Shown here: piece by piece, positions 13,654 to 20,868 of the stretch
Layout of the letters: every line of letters begins with the position of its first letter
How positions within the stretch are numbered: the first letter of the stretch is position 1
Source of the DNA: Acidimicrobiaceae bacterium
GTDB lineage: Bacteria > Actinomycetota > Acidimicrobiia > Acidimicrobiales > RAAP-2
Reading direction: 5' to 3'
Assembly: GCA_003164275.1 (NCBI GenBank)
Contig: PLSY01000277.1
Location: 1 to 20,868, forward strand
DNA: 20,868 nt
Notes under the pieces: model-generated
The model's database searches: none
What the model was told of the DNA's origin: nothing
Seen by the model: only the letters and a program-made list of their open reading frames with translations
Position numbers and translations under genes: made by a program

Positions 13654-14108
13654 GTGCCACCGCCATCGGGTTCGAAGAGTGGAATCCAGACGTCGCCGCT
13701 GGGCTCAAAGGTCACTCGAACCCGCATACCGACGGCCACCTCGTCCTGCTCACAACCGACCAGGTTCGTGGTGACCCGAAGCGATGGCTGGTCGTCGAGC
13801 TCGACGACCACAGTGGTGTAGGGAACATCGACAGCCCTGCTTCTCGTCCAACCCTGATAGCTCACGTTATATGTCGTCGTGTAGGTATAGACGAAGCCTC
13901 GGCCACTCGTTGTCTCAGGGGCGAGCCGGCGCGCCCAGCAGTTCGGGCACACCGGGGTGGGCGATTCTTCCCAATACCCACAGGCCTGACAGCGACGCAG
14001 ACGCAGCTCGCCGAACTCACCGCCCTTCCAGTAGTGCTCGTTCTCTGCGGTCAAAGGCGGAACGGCCGGGTGTCTATCGCTCACCGCCGCCTGATCCCGT
14101 TGTGTCAA
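13650..14108 (-). CDS. DUF35 OB-fold/zinc-ribbon protein
   Basis: This 152-aa protein has the two-part DUF35 layout. Residues 22-60 hold NEHYWKGGEFGELRLRRC and a rubredoxin-like zinc ribbon with C40, C43, C54 and C57 (CQACG and CPNC). From about 65 an OB-fold follows, ending near WIPLFEPDG. Such proteins bind acyl-CoA and assemble with thiolase-like or hydratase partners; the overlap with the thiolase-like gene fits that. The start is uncertain: a TTG at 14108 gives the full frame, and a GTG at 14084 would drop eight residues; neither has a strong ribosome site. It follows the DDN-type gene by 18 nt. Family call firm. Confidence 0.85.
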   Translation of the reverse strand: MTQRDQAAVSDRHPAVPPLTAENEHYWKGGEFGELRLRRCQACGYWEESPTPVCPNCWARRLAPETTSGRGFVYTYTTTYNVSYQGWTRSRAVDVPYTTVVVELDDQPSLRVTTNLVGCEQDEVAVGMRVRVTFEPSGDVWIPLFEPDGGGT

Positions 14109-14126
14109 CTGGTTGGAGTTCGGCCA

Positions 14127-14576
14127 TTACTCGCTCCGATCGAGAACCACGACCGGGATAAGGCGATCGGTTCGCTTGGTGTACTCGTTGTAGTTCGGCC
14201 AGTCGACCGTCATGAGTTGCCAGAGGGCTTCCCGCTCCTCTCCCGTAGCCGTCCTCGCCGTAGCTGAGAATCGATCACCCTTGACCTGCACCTCGACGTG
14301 GGGATCGGCCTGAATGTTGAGGAACCACGCCGGGTGGGTCGGAGCTCCACCGTTCGAAGCCACGACGACACACGAGCGGCCGGAGGAGGCGAAGATGAGC
14401 GGGAGGGTTCGTTGCTGCCCGCTCTTTCGCCCCGTCGTGGTCAACAGCAGGCACGTCGCCCCATTCCACTCGTAGCCGACCGCGCCATCAGTCTGTTGGT
14501 ACTGGCGAACGTGCTCCTCACCAAAGAGCACCAGGTCCGGCGGCGTATACGTCGATGATCCTTCTTGATCGGTCAT
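14127..14576 (-). CDS. DDN-family deazaflavin (F420)-dependent oxidoreductase
   Basis: This 149-aa protein belongs to the Ddn/nitroreductase split-barrel family, typical of F420-using actinobacteria. Signatures are LLTTTGRKSGQQRTLPLIF at about 44-62, where K51 and R56 would meet the cofactor phosphates, then VVASNGGAPTHPAWFLNI (71-88), DPHVEVQV and the C-terminal YNEYTKRTDRLIPVVVL. Members reduce quinones, nitro groups or conjugated ring bonds using reduced F420. The ATG at 14576 has AAGGAG 8 nt upstream. It heads the DUF35-thiolase run, so a reductive or oxidative step on the same substrate is likely. F420 use is inferred from family; some members bind FMN. Confidence 0.88.
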   Translation of the reverse strand: MTDQEGSSTYTPPDLVLFGEEHVRQYQQTDGAVGYEWNGATCLLLTTTGRKSGQQRTLPLIFASSGRSCVVVASNGGAPTHPAWFLNIQADPHVEVQVKGDRFSATARTATGEEREALWQLMTVDWPNYNEYTKRTDRLIPVVVLDRSE

Positions 14577-14816
14577 GTGGGACTCCTTCGCACTAACGCT
14601 GAGTTCGGCGTCACCACTCTTTCACCCCGGGATCGGCCCAGGCCCAATCGGACCGGATTCCGGTCGCCGGACCTCCGAGTCTCCTTGGTTCTTCAGAGTG
14701 CGGGTGCGTAGGCGGAACGAACCCCTCCTCGACCACCCGCATCAGCAACGGACGGCCCAGCGCCCCTGTCACCTCGTGGCGATAGGGGGGTAAATCAAGA
14801 TCCCGCGTGACGACGA
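14577..14816. other. Intergenic region with palindrome and a doubtful small frame
   Basis: GACCGGA (14651-14657) and TCCGGTC (14659-14665) form a 15-bp palindrome about 75-90 nt before the DDN-type start, a possible operator. On the - strand a frame from a GTG at 14772 to a TGA at 14611 could encode 53 aa (starting VTGALGRPLLMRVVEEGF). It stays open back into the end of the SnoaL-like gene, but it lacks a ribosome site and I do not recognise it, so I do not call it a gene. Confidence 0.3.
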
Positions 14817-15224
14817 CTATCCTCTGGACGAGAGGGCATAGGCCGTGTCCACGATCTCCCAGACCTCGACGATGAGGCCGTCTTCAAACCGGAAAAGCAT
14901 GTTGTATTCGTTGTCGTAGAGGTCGCCGTTCAGCCGGAGTGACTCCCGGTTGTAGTGCGCCGAAACAAGGTCGTCATCTGCTAGGAGGTGGTGGATTCTC
15001 ACCTTGCTCGATCCCGGCTTGAACCCTTTCCAGCCTTCTCCTCCGAACCAAGGGACATTGTCCCAGCCATCCAGGCGTCGACCGAGACCGAAGGTGGTGG
15101 CCGCCGACTGGGGAACCCACCACGTCACAGTGTCGCTGACCAGTGGACGCATGGCTGCGGAGTCATCGTTCACCAATGCGTTCAGGAACTCGCGCACTAC
15201 TTCTTTGTGCTGATCATTCGACAT
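14817..15224 (-). CDS. SnoaL/NTF2-like fold protein
   Basis: This 135-aa protein has the cone-shaped NTF2-like fold pattern: an N-terminal helix EVVREFLNALVNDD, the turn MRPLVSDTVTWWVP, and the strands YNMLFRFEDGLIVEVWEIVDT at the end. Members act as isomerases, dehydratases or cyclases, or just bind hydrophobic small molecules. I chose the ATG at 15224, with AAAGG 7 nt upstream, over a TTG at 15245. It sits 240 nt upstream of the DDN-type gene on the same strand and may be the first gene of that catabolic set. A typical His/Asp catalytic pair cannot be assigned with certainty. Confidence 0.8.
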   Translation of the reverse strand: MSNDQHKEVVREFLNALVNDDSAAMRPLVSDTVTWWVPQSAATTFGLGRRLDGWDNVPWFGGEGWKGFKPGSSKVRIHHLLADDDLVSAHYNRESLRLNGDLYDNEYNMLFRFEDGLIVEVWEIVDTAYALSSRG

Positions 15225-15262
15225 ACATCGACCTTTCCGGATCAATCATCGGGCTGAGTTGG

Positions 15263-15290
15263 AGGGATGCGCCCCACGAAGCGCATCCCT
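15263..15290 (-). promoter_or_regulatory. 9-bp inverted repeat upstream of the SnoaL-like gene
   Basis: AGGGATGCG (15263-15271) and CGCATCCCT (15282-15290) are perfect inverted repeats with a 10-nt spacer, 39-66 nt before the ATG at 15224. It could be an operator or a leader hairpin; no T-tract follows. From 15291 to 15504 I see nothing else. Confidence 0.45.
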
Positions 15291-15504
15291 GCACCTCGAC
15301 AAGCTCGATCCTCGTCGCCTCCCGCTCCGAGGAGTTCATCCCGAAACCCCGATTCGGGCGACAAGACCCGGAGGAGCACCATACCGGCAACCAGCCGGCT
15401 CCGGGTTTGAGGGCCTGATCGGTCGAGGTCCTACTTCGGATTCCGACATCACGGGCGCCATGGAACTGGATTCGCCGATCAGTACCGCGGTGTTCGAGGG
15501 AACG

Positions 15505-15636
15505 ATGAGCAAACCCGTTCACGCCGTCAGCGATTGCTTGATGGGCCAACTCGCGGAGTGGGGTCTCGGCCGCGTGTTTGGAGTCCCGAGCCAGTCGCCA
15601 GTTTTTCGCCCGACGTCCCCACTCGCGGGGATCTGA
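15505..15636 (+). pseudogene. Remnant of a ThDP-dependent enzyme N-terminus
   Basis: From the ATG at 15505 (GAGGG upstream) the frame reads MSKPVHAVSDCLMGQLAEWG, then LGRVFGVP. This matches the opening of acetolactate synthase or pyruvate-oxidase type enzymes, which read like 'vadfLverL.eWGv.rvFGvPG'. After about 30 residues the match is lost (SQSPVFRPTSPL) and the frame stops at 15636, far short of the usual 550-600 aa. I see no clear continuation in the other + frames. It is best explained as a deletion remnant. The match is short, so the call is moderate. From 15637 to the next gene nothing is recognisable. Confidence 0.5.
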
Positions 15637-15841
15637 CGGTCCCGGGCTTCATGACCAGCCGGGACAGGCGCTGTTCGATGCCTGCGACCCATCGTCTCAA
15701 CCCAGCAAGAGGCCCGGCACCAGTCGGCAGAGATCACACGTCGAAGTGTGGTGCGCTGGCTAAGCCAAGGTGATTGGTGAGGCGATCGGGGGGTAGGGTC
15801 GATTTGTGCTCTTACGCACAAGAGCGGAGCCACTGAGCGCT

Positions 15842-16219
15842 ATGTCAACGGGGAAGCGATTTCCGCCTCAAGCAACGAGTGCGGCCGAGGCTCGTAGCTA
15901 TGTCCATTCCCTCCTGTCCGACTGTGACAAGGAGGTGACGGATGCGGTTGTGCTCCTGACCAGCGAGCTGGTTTCCAATGCCATCGTCCATGGGGACACT
16001 GCTGTCACGGTCGATGTCGTTCGGGCAGAGGGTAACTTCCTCGTATCCGTCAGTGACGAGAGCCACGAGCCTCCCGAGCTTCGCTTTCCCGATCACCTCG
16101 ACCCGAATGGCCGTGGGCTCTCGATCGTGAACGAGGTGTCCGATGCGTGGGGCGTCGAGCGAGGTGCGCACGGGAAAACCGTCTGGTTCACCGTCACGGC
16201 GAGCCCTCCCGACCAATGA
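15842..16219 (+). CDS. RsbW-type anti-sigma/ATPase (HATPase_c)
   Basis: This 125-aa protein is a small stand-alone GHKL ATPase of the RsbW/SpoIIAB-like group that in actinobacteria acts in partner-switching control of sigma factors. The N-box is SELVSNAIVHG (41-51, E42 and N46), the next ATP motif is VSDESHEPPEL with D72, and the G-rich lid is GRGLSIVNEVSDAWG (90-104) followed by GKTVWF. The start is uncertain. The ATG at 15842 has GGAG 12 nt upstream; a GTG at 15806 would add 12 residues and lies exactly 6 nt after TAGGGT, a leaderless layout. A small GCTCTT/AAGAGC stem lies between them. No sigma factor or anti-anti-sigma gene is adjacent, so the partner is unknown. Confidence 0.85.
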   Translation: MSTGKRFPPQATSAAEARSYVHSLLSDCDKEVTDAVVLLTSELVSNAIVHGDTAVTVDVVRAEGNFLVSVSDESHEPPELRFPDHLDPNGRGLSIVNEVSDAWGVERGAHGKTVWFTVTASPPDQ

Positions 16220-16379
16220 GGCGGCGGGACTCGAGGGCCTTTTGATCAGAAGGGCGGGATTGGATCCAATATTCTGGGTACTGCCTGGGTGGCCTGCGCG
16301 GCCTTCAAGCGCATCGCCAGCATCTCAACCGCCCTGTTGACATCTGCCCTGGAGCCCCTTCCACAGTCTGGACTGCCCG

Positions 16380-18674
16380 ATGCCACATTCCCTTCCCCCC
16401 ACGTCGACCTACCGGCTCCAGATCACGGGACAGTTCACGCTTCACGACGCGGCCAACACCGTTGGCTACCTCGCCGAGCTCGGGGTCGGGGCGGTCTATG
16501 TCTCCCCCTTGCTTCGGGCCACCAGTGGCTCGCAGCATGGCTATGACGTGGTCGACCATCGGCTCGTCGATCCCGAGCGGGGCGGGACATCGGGGCTCGT
16601 CGCACTCAGCGAGGCGTGCCGCCGGGCTGGGCTGGGCTTGGTGGTCGACATCGTTCCCAACCACATGGGCGTGGCCGACCCGGCCCAGAATGAAGCCTGG
16701 TGGGAGTTGCTCCGACTCGGTCGTGGGTCGGAGTCGGCATCGTGGTTCGACGTCGACTGGGCGTTCGGACATGGTCGGGTCCTGATTCCCGTTCTCGGCG
16801 ACGATGCCGACCTGGAGGCCGATCTCACTATCGAAGGGGACGAGCTCCGGTACTTCGAGCACCGATACCCGCTGGCCCCGGGAACCCATTCCTCCGGAGA
16901 CGAGCCCCAGCTGACGCACGCCAAACAACACTACGAGCTCATCAACTTCCGACGTGCCGACACCGACCAGAACTACCGCCGGTTCTTCGCCGTGACGGAT
17001 CTCGCCGGGCTGCGGGTAGAGAACCCGGAGGTCCACGACGCCACCCACCGAGAGATTCTCCGGTGGGTGGATGACTACGGGATCACCGGCATCCGCATTG
17101 ACCATCCAGATGGGCTGGCCGATCCGGCGGCATACCTGGAGCGGCTCCGCAAGGCTGCTCCCGAAACCTGGGTGACCGTTGAGAAGATCATCGAGCCCGG
17201 GGAAACGCTGCCCCCATCATGGCCCGTAGCCGGTACGACCGGCTACGACGCTTTGGCCGAGGTCAACAGCCTTTTCGTCGATCCAAGCGGTCAGAAGTCG
17301 GCTGACCGGAACTATGTCGCCCTTACCGGTGACGAACGGGACTGGGAGTCCCATATCGCCGCTGGAAAGCGAATGGCGGCAGAGACGATTCTTCAGGCGG
17401 AGGTCCGAAGATTGGCACGCCTCCTGCCCAACCTCGAACGGAGCGAAGAGGCGATCACCGAGCTCGCCGTAGCCTTCAGCGTCTATCGCTCATATCTGCC
17501 GCTCGGCTCCGAATACGTGGCGGAAGCGGTGGCCTTGGCTTCGGAGCGTAGGCCGGAGCTCGCGGCGACCATCACCTTGATCCTTCCCCGTCTGTCGGAT
17601 CCGAGCGACGAGCTGTGTGTCCGGTTCCAACAGCTGACCGGAGCGATCATGGCCAAAGGGGTGGAGGACACGGCCTTCTACCGCTACTCACGGCTCATCT
17701 CCCTCAACGAGGTCGGAGGCTATCCGGGCACCTTCGGATCGACGGTGGGATCGTTCCACGACTCCCAGACAACCCGGCTCCTCGCCGCCCCAGAGGGCAT
17801 GACGACCCTGTCCACCCACGACACCAAACGGGGCGAGGATCTCCGAGCCAGACTGGCCGTTCTCGCCGAGATCCCAGAGGAGTGGGCTGACGTAGCCCGG
17901 CAGCTCCTGGGTCTCGCCCCCATCCCCAACCCGGCCTTTGGCTACCTCCTGTGGCAGACCCTCGTGGCCACAGGCCTGATCGAGAGGGAGCGGATCCATG
18001 CCTATGCGCAAAAGGCGATGAGAGAGGCTGCCGACGGGACCGGTTGGGTCGACCCGGACCCGGCGTTCGAGACGGCTGTCGGACGGGCCGTCGACGCCGC
18101 CTACGACGACCCGACGGTCAGGGGCCTCGTCACCGCCTTAGCGAGGAGGATCGAACCGTACGGATGGTCAAATAGCCTGAGCCAGAAGCTCATCCAGCTG
18201 ACCATGCCCGGTGTGCCCGATGTCTACCAAGGAAGCGAGCTGTTCGAGGGATCGTTGGTCGATCCCGACAATCGGCGCCCAGTCGACTTCGACGAGTGCC
18301 GGGCTCTACTGGCGGGACTGGCCGGGTCCTCGCTTCCCGACACTCGGACCCCGTCTGCGAAGCTGTGGCTGGCAACCCAGGCCCTGAAGGCCCGCCGCGA
18401 CAGGCCCGACCTGTTCACCTCCTACCATCCACTCGTTTTGGACGGCCCGTTGCAGCGCCATCTCGTGGCGTTCGACCGAGGAGGCGCGATAACCCTGGCG
18501 ACCCGTCTGCCGGTGGCGCTGGAGGCGTCCGGGGGTTGGGGGGAGAGCGAGGTTCGCCTCCCCCCGGGACGGTACCGCGACGCCCTGAACGATCAGTTGG
18601 CCAGCGGCACGGTGAAGCTCGGAGCGATCTTTGCCACCTATCCCGCGTCCCTCTTGTTGCGAGTGGCGCCGTGA
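16380..18674 (+). CDS. treY: Maltooligosyltrehalose synthase
   Basis: TreY turns the reducing end of a maltodextrin into a trehalose unit by moving the alpha-1,4 bond to alpha-1,alpha-1. This 764-aa GH13 protein starts with the typical PPTSTYRLQITGQFTLHDA and VSPLLRATSGSQHGYDVVDH. The barrel motifs are VVDIVPNHMGVADP (88-101), GIRIDHPDGLADP with nucleophile D241, TVEKIIEPGE with acid/base E268, and LSTHDTKRGEDLRAR with D481. Family inserts include WPVAGTTGYD. The ATG at 16380 has only a distant GGAG, so the start is chosen for the fit of the N-terminus. Its stop overlaps the treZ start by 1 nt (TGATG). No treX debranching gene is in view. Length and motifs are intact. Confidence 0.97.
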   Translation: MPHSLPPTSTYRLQITGQFTLHDAANTVGYLAELGVGAVYVSPLLRATSGSQHGYDVVDHRLVDPERGGTSGLVALSEACRRAGLGLVVDIVPNHMGVADPAQNEAWWELLRLGRGSESASWFDVDWAFGHGRVLIPVLGDDADLEADLTIEGDELRYFEHRYPLAPGTHSSGDEPQLTHAKQHYELINFRRADTDQNYRRFFAVTDLAGLRVENPEVHDATHREILRWVDDYGITGIRIDHPDGLADPAAYLERLRKAAPETWVTVEKIIEPGETLPPSWPVAGTTGYDALAEVNSLFVDPSGQKSADRNYVALTGDERDWESHIAAGKRMAAETILQAEVRRLARLLPNLERSEEAITELAVAFSVYRSYLPLGSEYVAEAVALASERRPELAATITLILPRLSDPSDELCVRFQQLTGAIMAKGVEDTAFYRYSRLISLNEVGGYPGTFGSTVGSFHDSQTTRLLAAPEGMTTLSTHDTKRGEDLRARLAVLAEIPEEWADVARQLLGLAPIPNPAFGYLLWQTLVATGLIERERIHAYAQKAMREAADGTGWVDPDPAFETAVGRAVDAAYDDPTVRGLVTALARRIEPYGWSNSLSQKLIQLTMPGVPDVYQGSELFEGSLVDPDNRRPVDFDECRALLAGLAGSSLPDTRTPSAKLWLATQALKARRDRPDLFTSYHPLVLDGPLQRHLVAFDRGGAITLATRLPVALEASGGWGESEVRLPPGRYRDALNDQLASGTVKLGAIFATYPASLLLRVAP

Positions 18675-20428
18675 TGCGCGTCTCGGTGTGGGCCCCGAAG
18701 GCCGAGCGGGTCCGAGTGCGGATCAGCGCTCCCGGCAGGGTGGCTACCGGGGAAGCGGCCACGACGGAACTCGATCGGGACGACGAGGGGTGGTACTCAG
18801 CTGAAGTGGATGGTGCCCAGCCGGGAGACGACTATGGATTCCTCCTGGATGACAGGGAGGAGCTCCTTCCCGATCCTCGCTCACGTCGCCAACCCGAAGG
18901 AGTTCACGGCCCGAGTCGGTTCTACGCCGATGACTTTGACTGGAGCGATCACGCCTGGGCCGGCAAGGACCTTCCCGACTCCGTCTTCTACGAGCTCCAT
19001 GTCGGTACCTTCACCCCGGCTGGGACCCTCATCAGCGCAATCGACCGCCTGGACCATCTGGCCGATCTGGGCATCACCCACGTCGAGCTCCTGCCCGTCA
19101 ACGATTTCAACGGGCAGTGGAACTGGGGCTACGACGGCGTCCTTTGGTACGCCGTCCATGAGGCCTACGGAGGTCCCGATGCCCTCAAGCAGTTTGTCGA
19201 CGCCTGTCATCGTCGCGGCCTGGCCGTCGCCCTTGATGTCGTCTACAACCACCTGGGCCCGAGCGGCAATCGTCTGCCCGAGTTCGGCCCTTACTTCAAA
19301 GAGGGCCGAAACACCTGGGGGGATCTGATCAATCTGGACGGCGAATCGAGCGGACCGGTGCGCCAGTACATCCTCGACAACGTGGCCATGTGGCTCTCAG
19401 AGTTCCACGTGGACGCCCTACGGCTGGACGCCGTCCACGCCCTCCACGATACGTCGGACACCCATCTATTGACGGAGATGGCCGACCGCGTGCAGGCCCT
19501 GTCCGAAGAGCTCGAACGACCGCTTGTCCTGATCGCCGAGTCGGACCTGAACGACCCGGTCATGATTACGGCCCGGAATGCTGGATACGGCATCGACGCC
19601 CAGTGGGACGACGACGTGCACCACGCGCTCCACGCCCTTTTGACCGGTGAGCGCCAGGCGTACTACGTCGACTTCGGTCCGCTGTCGGTCCTCGCCAAAG
19701 TGCTCACGCATGCCTTCTTCCACGACGGCACCTACTCCACCTTCCGCGGCGCCGACCACGGAAAGCCCGTTGATCGTGAGAACACACCCGGTTACCGGTT
19801 CGTGGTCTGCTTACAGAACCACGACCAGGTTGGCAACAGGGCCTACGGCGACAGGCTGGCGGCGCTGACCTCGCCCGGCAAGCTCAAGGTGGGAGCCGTC
19901 GTGCTGCTCACCTCGCCGTTCACTCCCATGCTGTGGATGGGCGAGGAGTGGGCGACCAGAACCCGGTGGCCATTTTTCACCTCGCATCCCGAGCCTGACC
20001 TCGCCGAAGCCACCGGAAAGGGAAGGCTGGCGGAGTTCGCTGGCCATGGTTGGGACACGACTGAGATGATCGACCCCCAAGACCCCGAGGCGTTCTTCGG
20101 AGCGAAGCTCGACTGGTCGGAGATCGTCGAGCCCGGTCATGCGTCGATGCTCAGGCTCTACCGGGACCTCATCCGACTCCGTCGGGCGCTGCCCGAACTC
20201 CGTGACCCAAGGCTCGACCGGGTCGACGTCGAGTTCGACGAGGAGGCAGGGTGGATGACCATCCGCCGAGGGTCGCTCCTCGTCATGGCCAACCTGGCCG
20301 ATGTCGACCAGGCGCTACCCGCGCCCAGGGGCGAGTTGGTCCTGGCCACCGAACCGGCCTCGACCGTCAGAGACGATCAGGCTTGGCTCGTGGCCCACTC
20401 GGCCATAATCGCCCGGACAGGCATCTAG
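18674..20428 (+). CDS. treZ: Maltooligosyltrehalose trehalohydrolase
   Basis: TreZ cuts the trehalose unit from the TreY product, releasing trehalose and a shortened glucan. The 584-aa protein has an N-terminal beta domain (MRVSVWAPKAERVRVRI), the GH13 barrel, and a small C-terminal beta domain. Motifs: SVFYELHVGTFTPAGT (103-118), ALDVVYNHLGPSGN (186-199), ALRLDAVHAL with nucleophile D252, LIAESDLNDP with acid/base E289, and LQNHDQVGN with D384; PMLWMGEEWA is also typical. I chose the ATG at 18674 because it overlaps the treY stop and begins the known domain; the frame stays open further upstream inside treY, but that part is not TreZ sequence. Product: trehalose for stress protection. Intact. 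Confidence 0.97.
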   Translation: MRVSVWAPKAERVRVRISAPGRVATGEAATTELDRDDEGWYSAEVDGAQPGDDYGFLLDDREELLPDPRSRRQPEGVHGPSRFYADDFDWSDHAWAGKDLPDSVFYELHVGTFTPAGTLISAIDRLDHLADLGITHVELLPVNDFNGQWNWGYDGVLWYAVHEAYGGPDALKQFVDACHRRGLAVALDVVYNHLGPSGNRLPEFGPYFKEGRNTWGDLINLDGESSGPVRQYILDNVAMWLSEFHVDALRLDAVHALHDTSDTHLLTEMADRVQALSEELERPLVLIAESDLNDPVMITARNAGYGIDAQWDDDVHHALHALLTGERQAYYVDFGPLSVLAKVLTHAFFHDGTYSTFRGADHGKPVDRENTPGYRFVVCLQNHDQVGNRAYGDRLAALTSPGKLKVGAVVLLTSPFTPMLWMGEEWATRTRWPFFTSHPEPDLAEATGKGRLAEFAGHGWDTTEMIDPQDPEAFFGAKLDWSEIVEPGHASMLRLYRDLIRLRRALPELRDPRLDRVDVEFDEEAGWMTIRRGSLLVMANLADVDQALPAPRGELVLATEPASTVRDDQAWLVAHSAIIARTGI

Positions 20429-20472
20429 CCCGAACGACGGCCGGCACCTATGGGGGCGGTCCGGGGATCGAG

Positions 20473-20847
20473 TCATGACCGCCCTCGCCAGTCGAGACAG
20501 AGTGAGGTCACGAAGGCCTGCACCATGGTCGCCAGGTCATCGACCTCGTGGTCAAGCGACGGATCGGGGCCGAGTGGAGGCGGCCTCCGCGCACCGGCCA
20601 TCTGGCAGCCGGAGACCAGGCTCCTGTACCTGTCGGACGCCCCGGGCTGAGGACAGGGATGTCGCTCCAGCCACGAGCCGGCGCACTCTGCCAACACACC
20701 GAGTCGTCGTAGCGAAGGTCCGACGGCCACCGGCTCCCGCTCCAGGGCTACCCGGACAAGCCCGAGGCCCGACAGCAGACCCGATAGCTGGGGGCAAGCT
20801 CCTGCCCGCCAACGGCCCATCAACTCCTGGTCGTCCCTCACCAGCAT
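20473..20847 (-). CDS. Hypothetical protein, convergent with treZ
   Basis: This 124-aa frame starts at an ATG at 20847 with a GAGAGG-like ribosome site and ends 44 nt from the treZ stop. Codon choice is GC-rich in third positions, like neighbouring genes. The N-terminal half could form Leu-rich helices (SGLLSGLGLVRVALE, LRRLGVLAECAGSWLE) and the end is acidic then hydrophobic (LDHEVDDLATMVQAFV). It has several Cys residues but no clear motif, signal or membrane span. I do not recognise the family. It could be a small actinobacterial protein of unknown role or a chance frame; the right edge of the window hides its upstream context. Confidence 0.42.
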   Translation of the reverse strand: MLVRDDQELMGRWRAGACPQLSGLLSGLGLVRVALEREPVAVGPSLRRLGVLAECAGSWLERHPCPQPGASDRYRSLVSGCQMAGARRPPPLGPDPSLDHEVDDLATMVQAFVTSLCLDWRGRS

Positions 20848-20868
20848 CTATCCTCTCGATCGGTCGTC

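Noticed and set aside
14611..14772. Possible 53-aa protein between the SnoaL-like and DDN-type genes
   Set aside because: The frame looks partly protein-like but has no ribosome site, spans a palindrome and has no recognised homology; kept only as a note in the gap entry.
18296..18673. Upstream extension of the treZ frame
   Set aside because: This part lies inside treY in another frame and has no TreZ-like sequence; the ATG at 18674 overlaps the treY stop and starts the known domain.

Overview
The window is GC-rich and dense with genes. It has frequent GTG/TTG starts, 4-nt stop/start overlaps, an F420-type (DDN-family) oxidoreductase, an IclR regulator, an SCP-x-like thiolase with a DUF35 partner, and TreY/TreZ. 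Together these suggest a high-GC actinobacterium, perhaps Acidimicrobiia-like, but no rRNA or other marker is present to place it. I see no tRNA, CRISPR array, integrase or intact insertion sequence.

Layout. (1) 47-5333 is an organosulfur block. It holds a thiol (cysteine-type) dioxygenase on +, then on - the genes ssuD, ssuE, a TauD/AtsK-type 2-oxoglutarate dioxygenase and an SsuA-type binding protein, plus a 52-aa single-span membrane protein that I read at 1116-1274. No permease or ATPase of the importer is in the window. Short sequence words recur upstream of these genes and may mark a shared regulon. (2) 5486-8069 holds two adjacent ferritin-like proteins with internal export segments, one with a clear twin-arginine motif, followed by a TatA/B-type protein. 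Three strong hairpins punctuate this block. An in-frame 77-codon open stretch follows the Tat gene's TGA stop.

(3) 8545-11635 (-) is a tight operon: an amidohydrolase-2 family protein, a CGSC (Cys) member of the UGSC (seleno)protein family, its large partner with a 'DGLPVIPPT' motif, and a 90-aa NifU-like CxxC protein. It diverges from an IclR regulator (11704-12408) across a short region with a perfect 9-bp inverted repeat. (4) 12466-15224 (-) holds a SnoaL-like protein, a DDN-family oxidoreductase, a DUF35 protein and a thiolase-like protein, which together look like a catabolic set for a CoA-linked side chain or ring. (5) 15505-20428 (+) holds a short remnant of a ThDP-enzyme N-terminus, a small RsbW-type ATPase, and treY-treZ, which make trehalose from maltodextrin or glycogen. 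A hypothetical gene converges on treZ at the right edge.

The most original content is the amidohydrolase/UGSC/NifU-like operon with its IclR switch. It encodes two different Cys-pair proteins translated in series with a conserved large partner of unknown reaction. Next come the Tat-linked ferritin pair with its in-frame TGA extension, and the incomplete sulfonate importer with a small membrane protein.
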